Origin: Imbricaverruca yamaguchii
Taxonomy: Eukaryota; Arthropoda; Thecostraca; Neoverrucidae
DNA: 64,000 nucleotides
Assembly (NCBI GenBank): GCA_034440575.1
Contig: JAOTOL010001072.1
Coordinates: 129,001 to 193,000, forward strand
Direction of reading: 5' to 3'
The notes beneath the pieces are model-generated. The model ran no database searches. It was not told where the DNA came from and saw only the letters and a program-made list of their open reading frames with translations. Numbering within the stretch: the first letter of the stretch is position 1; the number at the start of each line of letters is the position of its first letter. Shown piece after piece: positions 35,262 through 46,761 of the stretch. The translations under genes were made by a program, and so were the position numbers.

Positions 35262-35895
35262 CACTGTGTGTGGCGTCACGACGCGGCGCAGGGCGCGGTT
35301 TCGGGCTGCTGGCCTGACGTCATGACGCGGCGCAGGGCGCGGTCTCGGGCTGCTGGTCTGACGTCATGACGCCTAGGGGGGTGGGCTTTCTGACGTCATG
35401 ACGCGGCGCAGGGTGCGGTCTCGGGCTGCTGGTCTGACGTCATGACGCAGCGTAGGGCGCGGTCTCGGGCTGCTGATCTGACGTCATGACGCGGCGCAGG
35501 GCGCGGTCTCGGGCTGCTGGCCTGACGTCACGACGCGGCGCAGGGCGCGGTCTCGGGCTGCTGGCCTGACGTCATGACGCGGCGCAGGGCGCGGTCTCGG
35601 GCTGCTGGCCTGACGTCATGACGCGGCGCAGGGCGCGGTCTCGGGCTGCTGGCCTGACGTCATGACGCGGCGCAGGGCGCGGTCTCGGGCTGCTGGCTGA
35701 CGCATGACGCGGCGCAGGGGGTGGGTGGCTGCTGGCCTGACGTCATGACGCAGTGTAGGGCGCGGTCTCGGGCTGCTGGCCTGACGTCACGACGTCGCGT
35801 AGAGCGCGGTCTCGGGCTGCTGGCCTGACGTCACGACGCGGCGCAGGGTGCGGTCTCGGGCTGCTGGCCTGACGTCACGACATGGCGTAGGGCAT
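35262..35895. repeat. 44-bp minisatellite carrying 13 perfect CRE/ATF palindromes
   Basis: The unit is GACGCGGCGCAGGGCGCGGT followed by CTCGGGCTGCTGGCCTGACGTCAT. TGACGTCA occurs intact at 35315, 35359, 35391, 35435, 35479, 35523, 35567, 35611, 35655, 35738, 35782, 35826 and 35870, so spacing is 44 except for one 32-base and one 83-base step; in the latter the site has decayed to TGACGCA. Every unit is also CpG-rich. TGACGTCA is the full palindromic site for CREB/ATF-family bZIP factors. Confidence 0.93.
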
Positions 35896-37088
35896 GGTGC
35901 CGCCAGAGGAGTGAGAGAAGAAGTGTGCCAACAGAGGACATTGCTAGGCATTTCTGGGTTTTAGCATGGGTGGGAAAATGCGAAACCGAGCTTTTGACCG
36001 AAGATCTCTAACTTCGACTTTTACAAAATGCAGCTTAGAAAGTTGACACATGCAACTAGCGCCGCAGATGTCCTAAAGCACGAGGACAGTTCTAAAAACA
36101 TGCGTCTATATGTCGATATTCTCATGATCTCTCGAAAATAAATTCTGTATTTATTTTGCATGGCCTGTTGCGCTTCTTGTAGTTAGCTATGCCAAATGCC
36201 AAATTTAGTTCGTCGAGAGCGAACACGGAAGGCTGAGAAATGACGAGAAGCATCTCGCTACAAATTAGCATGATTTTGCAAGGAATCAGACATATCAAGG
36301 CCAGGTGAATGTTGTACTAGATGCATAAGCAGAAGACCGTCAAAGATGATGTTCCAAATTAATATGCAGTCTCTGCATATTACCTCCAGCAATGCAAATG
36401 TATAGAAAGTTGGTGCTGTGCAAGCCAAAGTTGGCGTTGCATCCACAACACCTGCAGGGACGAATCCAAGGGGCAAGTAGGGATGTTTTCTCCCCCACGA
36501 TAGATATGTGTCGCCTATTCGACTGGAAAAATGCACCCATCCAGGAAGCTCGAGTGCACCACACCCACCTCTCAGTGACACCCATCAGAGTATAAAAGCA
36601 CCTCCGTCCTAAGAAAGGACAAGTCCCTCCAGTACAAGTTCCCTCCTCCTACCTTCCGGTCGAAAATCGTGAATCCGCCCCTGAACACCTGCAATATGAC
36701 ATTCAAGACAAATGCATAGATATGATTAGTAGGATACCTTTTTCCAGTTCTTTCAGATCTCTTCTTTGCATTCACAAAATCATCCAATGTAACAATGCTA
36801 ATATTTATGGCGTTTCAGTCATATTGGCACACATTTGCGGCACACTGTGCGGGACTTCCCCACCCTAAAGGAACATATCTTCTTCCTCTGAGTCTTCGGT
36901 GTCCGGCATTGTGACGTGCATGAATAAAAGCTATGTGGAAGGAAGGTGGTCTGTATTCTCGATGTCAAAGAGACCTACTCAAGGGAGACTGGGGGAACCG
37001 CACGATACTGGTGGCGCTGCGGTTTGACGGAAGCACATATTCATCGATGACTTTACCAGATTATCAGGGCCGTCGTGACCAATCATCA
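35896..37088. other. 1.2 kb without recognisable features
   Basis: A phrase at about 36665 (GTGAATCCGCCCCTG) resembles the end of hAT-type miniature elements but has no partner that I could find. No gene supported. Confidence 0.4.
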
Positions 37089-37335
37089 TCACCATACTGC
37101 ATCATCATAAACATCCTCTATATTAACTCCTAAATCCTTCTTTTCTCTAGTTAAGTCAGGCTGCACCCCGTTCCCAATATGCTGATCAATCTGTTTCCAG
37201 TTGCCATCTATATAACACATATTCCTTCCAAACATTGTCTCGCCCGAGGATGCGGAAATCTTCGATCTCTTGGTCCGGTCCATTAAAGTGTTTACTTACA
37301 GGAAGCTCTGCTATTCCGCACCGAAGGTACGACAC
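37089..37335 (-). mobile_element. Penelope-like element, endonuclease C-terminal fragment
   Basis: The minus strand reads GIAELPVSKHFNGPD.EIEDFRI, ending EKKDLGVNIE. This is the C-terminal pattern of the GIY-YIG module of Neptune/Poseidon-type Penelope elements (PV.KHFN.PGH...D..., then GLN.D). It points away from the RT fragment that begins at about 37341, so the two pieces are in opposite orientation. Confidence 0.65.
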
Positions 37336-37340
37336 GACAA

Positions 37341-37935
37341 TCAACATGATACAACTGGTTCTTGAAAGCAACAACTTGAGGCTAGACAAAGCAGCCCATT
37401 ACATCTAGACTTACGGCATAGCAATAGGACCGAGTCTTGGGAACAGTTGCGCCTGCACATATATGAGCAGCTCGGAAACGCCTTTACTGGCCACCGCACG
37501 AATCGAACCATTGATTTGCATAGGTTCATCGATGACATATTTGATATTTTTTCCGGAGACGTATATCAGTTAAAATGGTTCAATCAATTAATTAACACCA
37601 TTCATCCGAAGGTCAAAGTTCGTTTGAGGAACTCTGGGGAGAGCATTTATTTTATGGATATCCGTATTGGCCTACACAACGGCAGATTTGTAACGGATGT
37701 GTTCGAAAACCTAACGATAAAAATACTTGCTGTGGGATGATGCGGACCATCCGAGATCAGTGAAGGACGCCATCCAATTCGGAATGATAATCCGTGTCAA
37801 ATGGCTATGTAACGCACACAACTCGTTCACCAAAAACGAAAACGTAACTAGAGACTGCCTCTTATAAATGGAGTATACGGTCAAGGTAGTTGATATACAG
37901 ATACGCAAGGCGTAGCATATAGATAGGGTCACACA
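37341..37935 (+). mobile_element. Penelope-like element, RT fragment
   Basis: The plus strand reads IQLVLESNNLRLDKAAHYI, then YGIAIGPSLGNSCACTYM (motif B), RFIDDIFDIFSGD (active site FIDD at 37525-37536, both Asp kept), GESIYFMDIRIGLHNGRFVTDVF, and DHPRSVKDAIQFGMIIRVKWLC. These are the palm-to-thumb motifs of the Penelope RT. A stop follows motif B's N-terminal side, there is a frame change near 37440 and another at 37736, and a stop at about 37866. Different lineage from 28540-30115. Confidence 0.82.
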
Positions 37936-40305
37936 TTGTTCGTCAAAGGGTGTTTAAAGTAAATCTACGGCTAACGGGGTCCCAATAGTCATTATTTATT
38001 CAAGATATTTTCACGATGCTCGACTGATATTGAAGGGCAAATGCCAGATCCTACAGCGATCAGAAATCCTGCAATACCTTTTTCCCAGCCGGCCGTATGC
38101 TATCCTACATATAGGGAACACACCTAGCTGATAAATTGGTTCATAGGAAGATAAGAACGGCAATGTACAAAACTCAAAACTGGTCACAAAATTCTTTTAA
38201 AATATTTGTTGTATGAATTAGCATATTGGGAAGGTTGTCAACACCAGGACACTTAATCAGCGACAGGAAGATTTAGGTGATATGTTCGATGTGTACGGTG
38301 ATGCACTATACCGCTGACGATTTGTGTCGACTGCTCTGATAATCTTACTACCGCTATGCCATACATTTTAGCATGAATACTATTTCCTTTATATTTATTT
38401 TATCACGTGTGTTGACATTAGTGATGGTTTCATCTTATATTCATATTTTACATTATTAGATGCGTTGTTATTTAGTCGTGCCTAATCAGAGGTGTAGCAG
38501 ACAGCTTCGATTGATACCAGATTTTTAACATGGCATGATTTGCTTTATGATTGAATGTTGCTGAGTATTTGAGCAAAGTAACATATAGCTGGAAAACAAT
38601 GCTCTCTTGAGTAAAGCCATTCTAGGATCTCCCTTAGCTCAATAATCGCATTGCAAAAAATAGCGATGCGAAATTACTAGCCTTCGGAAGCTGACCAAAT
38701 TGTAATCACGAGTGCATCGGTTTCCTCGTCTCGGTATGAATTGGTATGAGGAATAACTGTTCCATAGCGTTATAGCGGCGACCATTTGCGTCGTCTGCTC
38801 GGTCTCATTAAAAGCATTGGAAATCAATGCCAATATCGATCATAATTGCCGGAACTAGATACCATGCACCAACCCTGGTTTCTGAAAAGCTTCCCAAAGC
38901 ACAGGGCATGGCATCGAACACTGTCTCACCGACGTTTACTCCTTTGCCTGTTTCCTTAGACGCATCGTGTGTGGTACATTTATCTCGTCATATTCTTTAT
39001 CTGGCATTCAGTGGTTCATTTTTCACCAGTAGTACTTAACACGTAACCACAGTAGTATGTCCGTGTTTTTGTTTGCTTGCACTGATGTTCTTATTCTGCC
39101 CACCCGTATGATTCCGGTTAATGCGTCCATGTTTGTGTGGCGTTCGTGGTGCTCGATTCTTCCCCACTGCGTCCATTTATGTCCGTTATTTGAGGACGAT
39201 TTATTCAAGCACGAATCAGGTCAATTAGCAAGCACGAAGAGACCCAGGAAGGTCTAAGGTTTGAGAGAGAATACAAACCTGTAGCTGCATGAGCAGCGAA
39301 TACTCGAAAACAACAAGCTCCAGGCACCCTAAACGAGCACTCCCGCGACTCTAGAAGCAAAACCTACCGCACCAAATCCACAATTTCTCTCTGTCTTCCA
39401 ACTAACTTTTACCCCCCAGAGGATACCTAACGGCGACAAGCCCATTTCCCCAGGACGTTGAAGCCGGGGCAAGGACCAGAGGGCGAAAGCTCGGCCCACG
39501 GCGCAACGAATCCTTTTTCAGTCCGGAGGGCCAATTTGCGGGGGAGCGGGACCGACCCTGACACACAATGTCACCCATAACAGCGCCCATCGCCCGCACC
39601 ACAAAAGGCGCCTACCTAGTGAGCACCTACACAGAGCCAGGCGACACGTCACGCGAGAGTCGCCTTTCTCTCTCCCGCAGACACTCCGCCACGCTTTCCA
39701 ATCACCACACTTCAAGATCAACAGACACGCCGCCGATATCATCGTGTAAACACAGAGCAGCGCTGACACATAAACACCTTTAGACACACACACACACACG
39801 CCTCCAACAGCCGGCGCTGCTCCTTCACGCTACATCGCACACTGAACACATTTGCACACTGAACACACCGGAGCTACATTTGCGCACCAGAGCTGGAAAA
39901 CACCACTGGACAGCGCCGCCACACTGCTTGACGCCTCAACTCTTCTAAACGCCTCAGTCATGACAGATCACATTAGACGGGTGGCACGTTCCACACACAA
40001 CATCTTAGTCCTGAGATCCAACGCACTACAACTACCGCCACACGTGCACATTAACGTCACGCTATTTCGGGCTCAGGACTGTCAAAGGGCAATCGTCGCA
40101 CGGCGCCGTGTCCACAAGCAACACAAAAGATGCGTGCGCGAAGCACACCTATAAACGTACAGACAATCTCAAAAACACAATGGTGCACAACTCGAACAGC
40201 ACGCCAAAGCTGTTGGCAGTCTTTTGCCTCTGACATTACTGACCCCCAACAAGTCATAGACCACTTTAACACGTGCCCTGGAGGACCTGATAATCTGATA
40301 ATTCC
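37936..40305. other. 2.4 kb without recognisable genes
   Basis: AT-rich to 39250, then a more GC-balanced stretch. A (CA)n tract of about 8 repeats lies at 39783-39799. No protein family was recognised. Confidence 0.5.
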
Positions 40306-41228
40306 GCGCACTGAAGGAGGGGGCAGATTCCGTCCCCCTAAGATCTCGGCTCCTGTCAAAGCTGGAGTAACGAAATTCGAAGGTCGATGGGTATGGTAGT
40401 GACCTATATCGAGTACAAAGTTTGTGACATTAGGTCAATATCTTCAGGGCCAAATGAGGTCATATGACAAAAAGTTTTATTTTGCGTGGCTTGGCTTGTC
40501 ATTGTTATGGATCGCTGTGATTGTGTTTAAATGCTCCAAAATGGGTATCAATGATGTTTTGGACATTGCTAATGATGCAATACATAAGCTAGACCCGGCA
40601 TCGTACCTCAGGTCACCTATGTAGCGGCACTTTATCAGGTCAGTTTCCTGTTCCAGTAACAGGACCCGGGCCGCCCACTCAACTGCTCCGTTGGTCGGCT
40701 CGGCGCAATCGGCTTCGCGAGGAAAGTACGTGAATGATATATGGAAGCGCTCAGGTACACAATGACAAACAGTAGTTTTCAGCATGTGTGAGGAGTAACG
40801 TGTAAAGTAATACCAATCGCATGCCAGTCATTTGCATTTATAACAACATCCCAGTTGACCAAATTTGGTTTCATCAACCTGTCATGAACTTCACCTGACT
40901 TGACCTCCGTGAACTAACATGACCTTGAAACTATATGGCATAACAATATACACCATACAAGTCCCCAATGTTGCCAAGAACACTCCCCTTTTCCCAATAT
41001 ACTGGAAGCGTATGAGCACAGATATTTGTGGTCTCTCACTACGAAATGTTTTGACTTTAACGGCCATGAACTCGAAAAAAGCATTCGCCCGATTTCCGTT
41101 TTTTATTTGAACGTCGCGCCGAACATATCTAAGTAGGTACGCCAAAAATGCCGTATTTTGACCGGTAAAATCTGGAGTTATGAACGAAAAACCGGAGGGG
41201 TGGGCGGATTTCGCCCCCTCCAGTGCGC
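40306..41228. mobile_element. terminal-inverted-repeat element, ~920 bp, non-autonomous
   Basis: The left end starts GCGCACTGAAGGAGGGGGC and continues with CCGTCCCCCT; the right end, read on the minus strand, starts GCGCACTGGAGGGGGCGAAA and continues with CCGCCCACCCCT. They align over about 33 bases with one 2-base gap and a few mismatches. The interior has no meaningful open frame. Flanks (ATAATTCC and AAATTAAAC) do not give a clear target duplication, so the superfamily is open. Confidence 0.65.
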
Positions 41229-41469
41229 AAATTAAACTGCACTACTATAATAAGGGCTCTAGACGCTCTTGTTGCCAAAACTAATTTTAACTGTAGCAAC
41301 GTAGAAGTCTACAACCAATGATTAATGATGCACAAATTACACCTTGCTCTTAGCAAGTGTGGAAGCATGTGGGTTTGGCCGGACAACACCCATTAACAGT
41401 TTTTCGATCATCTTAACACAAATTATCTAACGTATCGACTAGCGGTCATTAACGACCTGTAAGAAAGCA

Positions 41470-41790
41470 ATACCTTTCCCGTTTCCTACCGGGAAAGCGT
41501 ATTCATTCCATTGCCAAAAACCGTGCAAAGATCCCTCGACATGGTTATGGGTTATGAGTCAATCTCCTCACCTTACACCAAAAGGTTATAGGCCAAGCTC
41601 ACTGACTAGTTACGCTGGTAACCTGATCGAGCACATAGTCTACACACGATTGAGACATTTTACAGAACACAATGACCTGTTCGGCGAATTTCAGTACGGC
41701 TTCTAGCCTAAAAATCAACAACGAACAATCTCATTAGACTAGTACACGACATCAACAGTGGTGTATGCACTAAACGCACCATTTGTGCAA
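41470..41790 (+). mobile_element. LINE reverse transcriptase fragment (mid RT)
   Basis: The plus strand reads KGYRPSSLTSYAGNLIEHIV, YTRLRHFTEHNDLFGEFQYG and F, then a stop and a frame change into NLIRLVHDINSG. This fits the YRPISLTS..GKL.ER.....L........QYGFR box of non-LTR RTs, just upstream of motif A. Only about 100 codons remain. Confidence 0.75.
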
Positions 41791-42439
41791 GAATTGTCGC
41801 ACCTATATCAGATGCAGCAGCAGTCTACCCCATTTGGCTGTGTGCACCTTCATTTCAATGTGGGGCTTTCCTTGATGAGATGCCCGTAGATCAGGACAGC
41901 CAGCACATGGGTGGCTCGTGATGTATGCAAGATATACAACAGAATGTGAGTATGCCAATACAATTTTCATCCCTGCTGTATTGTCTTCTTACTTTTTGCA
42001 GATAGAGCACCACCAATTAGGAGAAAGGAATACGACTCTGGGAAAACCGTGTACAGGTACCAGGCTAGTAACGCCCACAGAATTCCCAGAGATGGAAGTG
42101 TTAGGGGAGTACAGAAATAATGAAGAGAAATTAATGTTGAGATAATTCATGCAGAACATGCATAGGTTTCTACAAACCTGCCAATATCCTCAAATGTCAA
42201 AAATAAAAACAAACATTCATTCAAACACATTATGTTTTTGTATGCTGTCACATCTCATCAACACTGTTACCCTCTATGGCAAGATACAGTTTTCAAAGTT
42301 AACTTTCTGAACTATAGGAACTATATTATGTCTTCAGTTTTCATTTGATTAGTAGGGTTCCTTCGAGTAACGTCTAATGCATTTCTTCAGCACATCATTT
42401 TCATCTGCGTCTGTTCTATACTGAGAGATATTTGGCAAA
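41791..42439. other. no recognisable feature
   Basis: AT-rich, short open frames only. Confidence 0.5.
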
Positions 42440-43490
42440 TTATTACATTGTTCCATAATTTTTGTGCAGGGTATGTAATAGCATACAGCCTATTTTATCG
42501 ATAAGTAATTGGTACAGAAAAATGTTGAATGATTCTTATATTGGTACGTGTTGCACATTGAAAAAGTTCGCAAGAGCATATGGCAATGTATGATTGCCAT
42601 ATGCTCAGTGTACAGTGTGCCAAATGTGTACAGTTTTAATAATATATTTTGCTCCTCCACTGTATCAGTTAATTTTAAAATGTTTTACTTGATAAATAAC
42701 TCAATTGTAGAATATGAATGATGTATATAATCCATAATTCGTAGTGCACGTTTCTGGGATTGTATGACTTTGTCTAATCTAGTGGGATGATTGTTATCCA
42801 AAATCACAGAGCACACTAATTTAAATAAGGAAGGATTAAAGAGTTGTATAAGTATTTCAGTTCTCGACTTGTAGTGAAGTATTTTGCCCCCAACAGAATA
42901 CCCATGTTTCTACTAATGTTGGCTGTAACATAATCAATGTGCCCATTCAAAGTTAATTTTTCATCAAACACTATGGCAAGATACTTGATTGTTCTTTTTC
43001 TGTTCACTTTTGCAGAATTGTTCATATGTCATTACTTGGAGTCCCAGAATAGATTCGGTAATATGTCTTTGATATATTTAGTGACACCCTATTTGCTCGA
43101 AACCATTTTGTTTGCTCTGGCACAATGCCTCTCATTTTATTATGTAATTCATCTAAACTTCTAGCCTTGACAAAAATAGCTGTCATCAACAAACAATTAT
43201 ATATTTACTTGTTTCGGAATTCTGGCCATGTCATTGATGTATATGACTAAAAATGGTCCTCGAATGGAGCCCTGAGGAACGTCCATAAATTAACTGTGGT
43301 TCAGCTAATGTCTCATATACTTAAGTTTGCTGATATTTATTCTTAACTTATGATTACTATATTTTATGGATTTTAGTATTTTGGTATTTAATCTACAACT
43401 CCAATGCACTATAGTTATCAAACTAGTATGGTAGTGCTATCTGTGTATCAGGCCTTTTTCAAATCAATATCTCAGCTACACACAATATCT
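42440..43490 (-). mobile_element. LINE reverse transcriptase, palm to C-terminus, decayed
   Basis: The minus strand reads MDVPQGSIRGPFLVIYINDM (motif B box, ~43280), LFVDDSYF (active site FVDD, 43182-43193), RTIKYLAIVFDEKLTLNGHI (~42990), KYLYNSLILPYL (~42830), then SQKRALRIMDYIHHSYSTIE and NILKLTDTV.EQN.LLKLY (~42600-42750). The order and wording match non-LTR RTs of the Jockey/CR1-like assemblage. Multiple frame changes; the upstream half is absent. AT-rich compared with the other LINEs here, suggesting a different family or greater age. Confidence 0.82.
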
Positions 43491-44621
43491 CCGTTTTCCA
43501 TGGACTTCGTAATTTCATTATATCAATCCATAATGGGCATGTGTATGCTATGATGTCTTCTCAAGTCAAATTGATCAGGCTTAGTGCATTATTTAGTTCA
43601 AAACGTGTTGAAAGAGAGGAGCGTAATATTTGCTTCCCAAAATTTTAGAGCAGATAGGGAGTAAGCACATCGGTATAAAATGTTTGAATGTATCATGTAC
43701 TCCTACCTTGCATGTAGGTACAGCTGCTTTCTTAAAATCAGCAGGAAATATTCAACTATCCAGACAAAATATTCCACTTTAAAGACCCCATGGTGCTCTT
43801 CGAGAAGACAGGCTAATGCCAACACCCTGACAAAATCAACTTCCTCGTCGCTTTCAAAACACAGCCCCCCCCCCTCCAGCTATAAATTATCTTGCGTGGG
43901 AGTTACAGTAAAACTAAGACCATTTAGATATCCGGGAGATGTCTCCCACCTAGCCCCTCGTCTTCGGCACCTATAATATCACATACACACACCACAACGT
44001 AAACCTCTTAACATAAATATATGCCTGTTTGAGCTTGCGAGTTTTGCTTGCAAAACGCTCCCTTTAAATGCGGCGTAAACGGTCTGTATGGTCCGGCACG
44101 GCCCCAAAATTAACTCTCTGCCGGAACAATTCTGTCTGGTCGTGGCGTTCGTAGCAGTACCCGCGCTAGGCGTCCGCATCTGGCCGTCCGCAATATCCGT
44201 TTGTACACATCCCGGACGCCCGTGTCTGTCCGTCCTCGCCGCCTATTTCTGTTCATTTCCAGCGTCTGTTTCTGTCGGTTCGCGGGTTAATTTGCCGCCC
44301 GTCCGTGGCGCCAATTTCTGGCTGGTTCCACGCGTCGGCCAAGGCGGAGCGCATTATCCAGATTTCATGCTTCTTTGAGTGCGTTAATTATCTCCTGGCT
44401 ACTCGGAGAGGAAGTAATCGAGCGATGACGCTCCCCTCCCACCTCTAGACGGGCAGCGTATGCCGACCGAGGCTCCGACGCACCACAACGAAGCACTGGC
44501 TGTAGGTGAGCACACGTACTGCTGCCAGTATCCACTAGTATTTGCTGACCTCGGTTACCAGTGCCAGCTGATGATGAGGCTCGGCAGCTGACAGCTGACG
44601 ACAATGCTCATCTGCTGCTAT
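43491..44621. other. no recognised gene
   Basis: GC-richer at 44080-44340, with loosely repeated CCGTCCGC and TTTCTGTTC words (possible old minisatellite). Nothing else was supported. Confidence 0.4.
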
Positions 44622-44644
44622 GCATATATATATATATATTTATG

Positions 44645-44739
<95 letters not shown>

Positions 44740-44757
44740 GTATATGTATATATACAT
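44622..44757. repeat. (TA)n microsatellite
   Basis: About 45 TA dinucleotides bracketed on both sides by the interruption TTTATGTATATG, which itself looks duplicated. Confidence 0.95.
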
Positions 44758-44819
44758 ATCAACGTTACATTATTTTATACCATATTGCATCAATATGTTA
44801 AAATATTATGCTGTATGTT

Positions 44820-45661
44820 TTAACCCGTCCAGTCTCGGAGGGTCTTCACCCTTCAGGTTTTTTCGCGGATAGTGAACGAGCTGCGCGCGGCAGCGTACCA
44901 AAATTTGGCTTACCTTTTCCCACATGAATTTGGCATGCTGTTTCATATTTCGAAATCAGGTCATCTAGGGTCAACGAGTTCGTCAAGGTCAAGTGAGGTC
45001 TCCTCCAAAAAAGTTCAACCAGTCGTCGCGCTTTAACGGATGCAAGTATCTTAATGAAACTTTCAGCGTTTGCTTATCTGTAGGGATGCAACAAAACGTA
45101 CGAGAGGAATTGTTCATTTTTCCAGTTTTTGAATACATTTAATTTTTGCATATTTGCCTATTGCAGTTCAATCGAAGATTATGGCTAAAATAAGCATTTT
45201 TTATGAGTGCAAGTTGATTTCCAATAACGTTTCTCGGTCTGCTTTACCCATTAGGAAAGCAAAATTAAAGAAAATTTGAAACTCAAAATTTTAAAAATTT
45301 CCACAAAAATATTTGGGGGGGGGGGGGGAGCGAACAAAAAAAATGTGTGGGCCTAGTAGATTTCACTGTCCTTTTCTGATTAAAATTTTTTCTCAAATAT
45401 CACCCAAAATGAACTACCCGGAGCCAAAAACATAATGCAAGTTGTGAAAAGTGAAAATCTAGCCCCCCTAGTCACGCCACTTTTTGGGGGAAATTTGTTT
45501 TTGGGGGTGGATCCAGACCCCACTCGTCGAGCGCTTTCCGATGACACCTCTTTTGTTTTGTGCGATGCTTAGTTTGAATTTTAGAAGGGAGTTACCATCC
45601 GCCCCCCCCCCACCCCCGAGACGGGGTGTGAGGATCTGACCGGAAAGACGGCGAGGGTTAA
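44820..45661 (-). mobile_element. TTAA-flanked miniature element, complete (copy B)
   Basis: The best-preserved copy. An 834-base body (44824-45657) sits between two TTAA tetranucleotides (44820-44823 and 45658-45661). Both ends run inward as CCCGTCCAGTCT and, on the opposite strand, CCCTCGCCGTCTTT, i.e. imperfect terminal inverted repeats beginning CCC next to TTAA. TTAA duplication and CCC ends are the hallmark of piggyBac-superfamily transposons. No open frame of note, so it would depend on a transposase supplied elsewhere. It contains internal G and C runs that differ from copies A and C. Confidence 0.85.
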
Positions 45662-46449
45662 TCATTGCATGCAACATATTATTTGATCTGTTGGCGCACA
45701 TGATTGCTGATGATCCCAATCATACACTTATTGTATTTTCATATTACGTAGTAAATAGTGAAAGCAATTGCAGCTAGTCGAAACCCTACCCCACATCTTT
45801 TTGCAGGATACACTTTATTTGTTCTAGTTAATGGTCCAAGTCCGTAACTTTAAGGTATACTTTAAGATGAACTAGGGAACCGACAAATTAACATTCGTAG
45901 GGTAACAAACCACGGGGACCCAGACCCCATTCCCAGACCCACCTGGATCTCCAGCAATGCCTCACTGAGGCGCTTTTCAGCCCATGGCGCCACTCGTAGA
46001 AAATCGTCACACCTAAAGAAACGGCTCTTCTCCAGAACAAGTCCCCTCGCAACCCAAAAACAAATTTCTGGTTCCACCCCTGCCAAGGGCGTATTTAAAG
46101 AGGGGTCATGATCTCAAAGGGCGGCGGCGTCCGTCCAGGAAGGGCGCCAAACCGGCCGTAATGGCTATCTTGGATCAAGCTTTCCTCGAAATGGCACTCG
46201 GCCGAAACGCTTTGTGGAGATGCACTCGAGAAACTGGTGCTACGTCTGTCAAGGTTCGTGACGACTTACGTTGCCAGCGGCCATGAGGTGAGGGTGGGGT
46301 GGGGGTGGGGGCTCAAACCAGGGCCCGTTCCAGCAAGGAACGTACTTCCCCCTAATCTATTTTCCCCGTCCATTGCCTACATGTATTGTGTCTCCCAAAT
46401 CATGTTCAAAAACCTCTGTTTCGATGGTTGGGGTTTGGTGGTCCAGAAG
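45662..46449. other. no gene; possible transposon terminus
   Basis: Around 46060-46090 TTTCTGGTTCCACCCCTGCC resembles a hAT-type miniature element end, and CCTGGATCTCCAG is nearby at 45942. Not enough to call an element. Confidence 0.35.
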
Positions 46450-46665
46450 CCACCCCCACCATATCCAGATGCAATTTCAGCGTAGCCCGGCACCTTCACC
46501 GCACCCAACTGCATTTTCAGCGTCGCCTGACACCGCCATCACACCCAGCCGCAATATCAGCGTCGCCTGGCACCCCACCACACCCAACTGCAATCTCAGC
46601 GTCGCGCGGCACCCACCACACTCAGCTGCAATATCAGCGTCGCTCGGCAATATCGCACATCAAAG
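46450..46665. repeat. ~39-bp minisatellite, about 5 copies
   Basis: Units begin AGCGTCGCC.GGCACC and end CAACTGCAAT.TC, spaced 38-40 bases, with 5-6 substitutions between neighbours. Confidence 0.8.
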
Positions 46666-46761
46666 CGATGCGCATATCCCATCCCGCGCGACGCTCGTCC
46701 GCCTCCTGACTCAGGTCTCAGATTATTATCAAGCCGACCAGCCGCAGGCCGGGCCGTCTTC

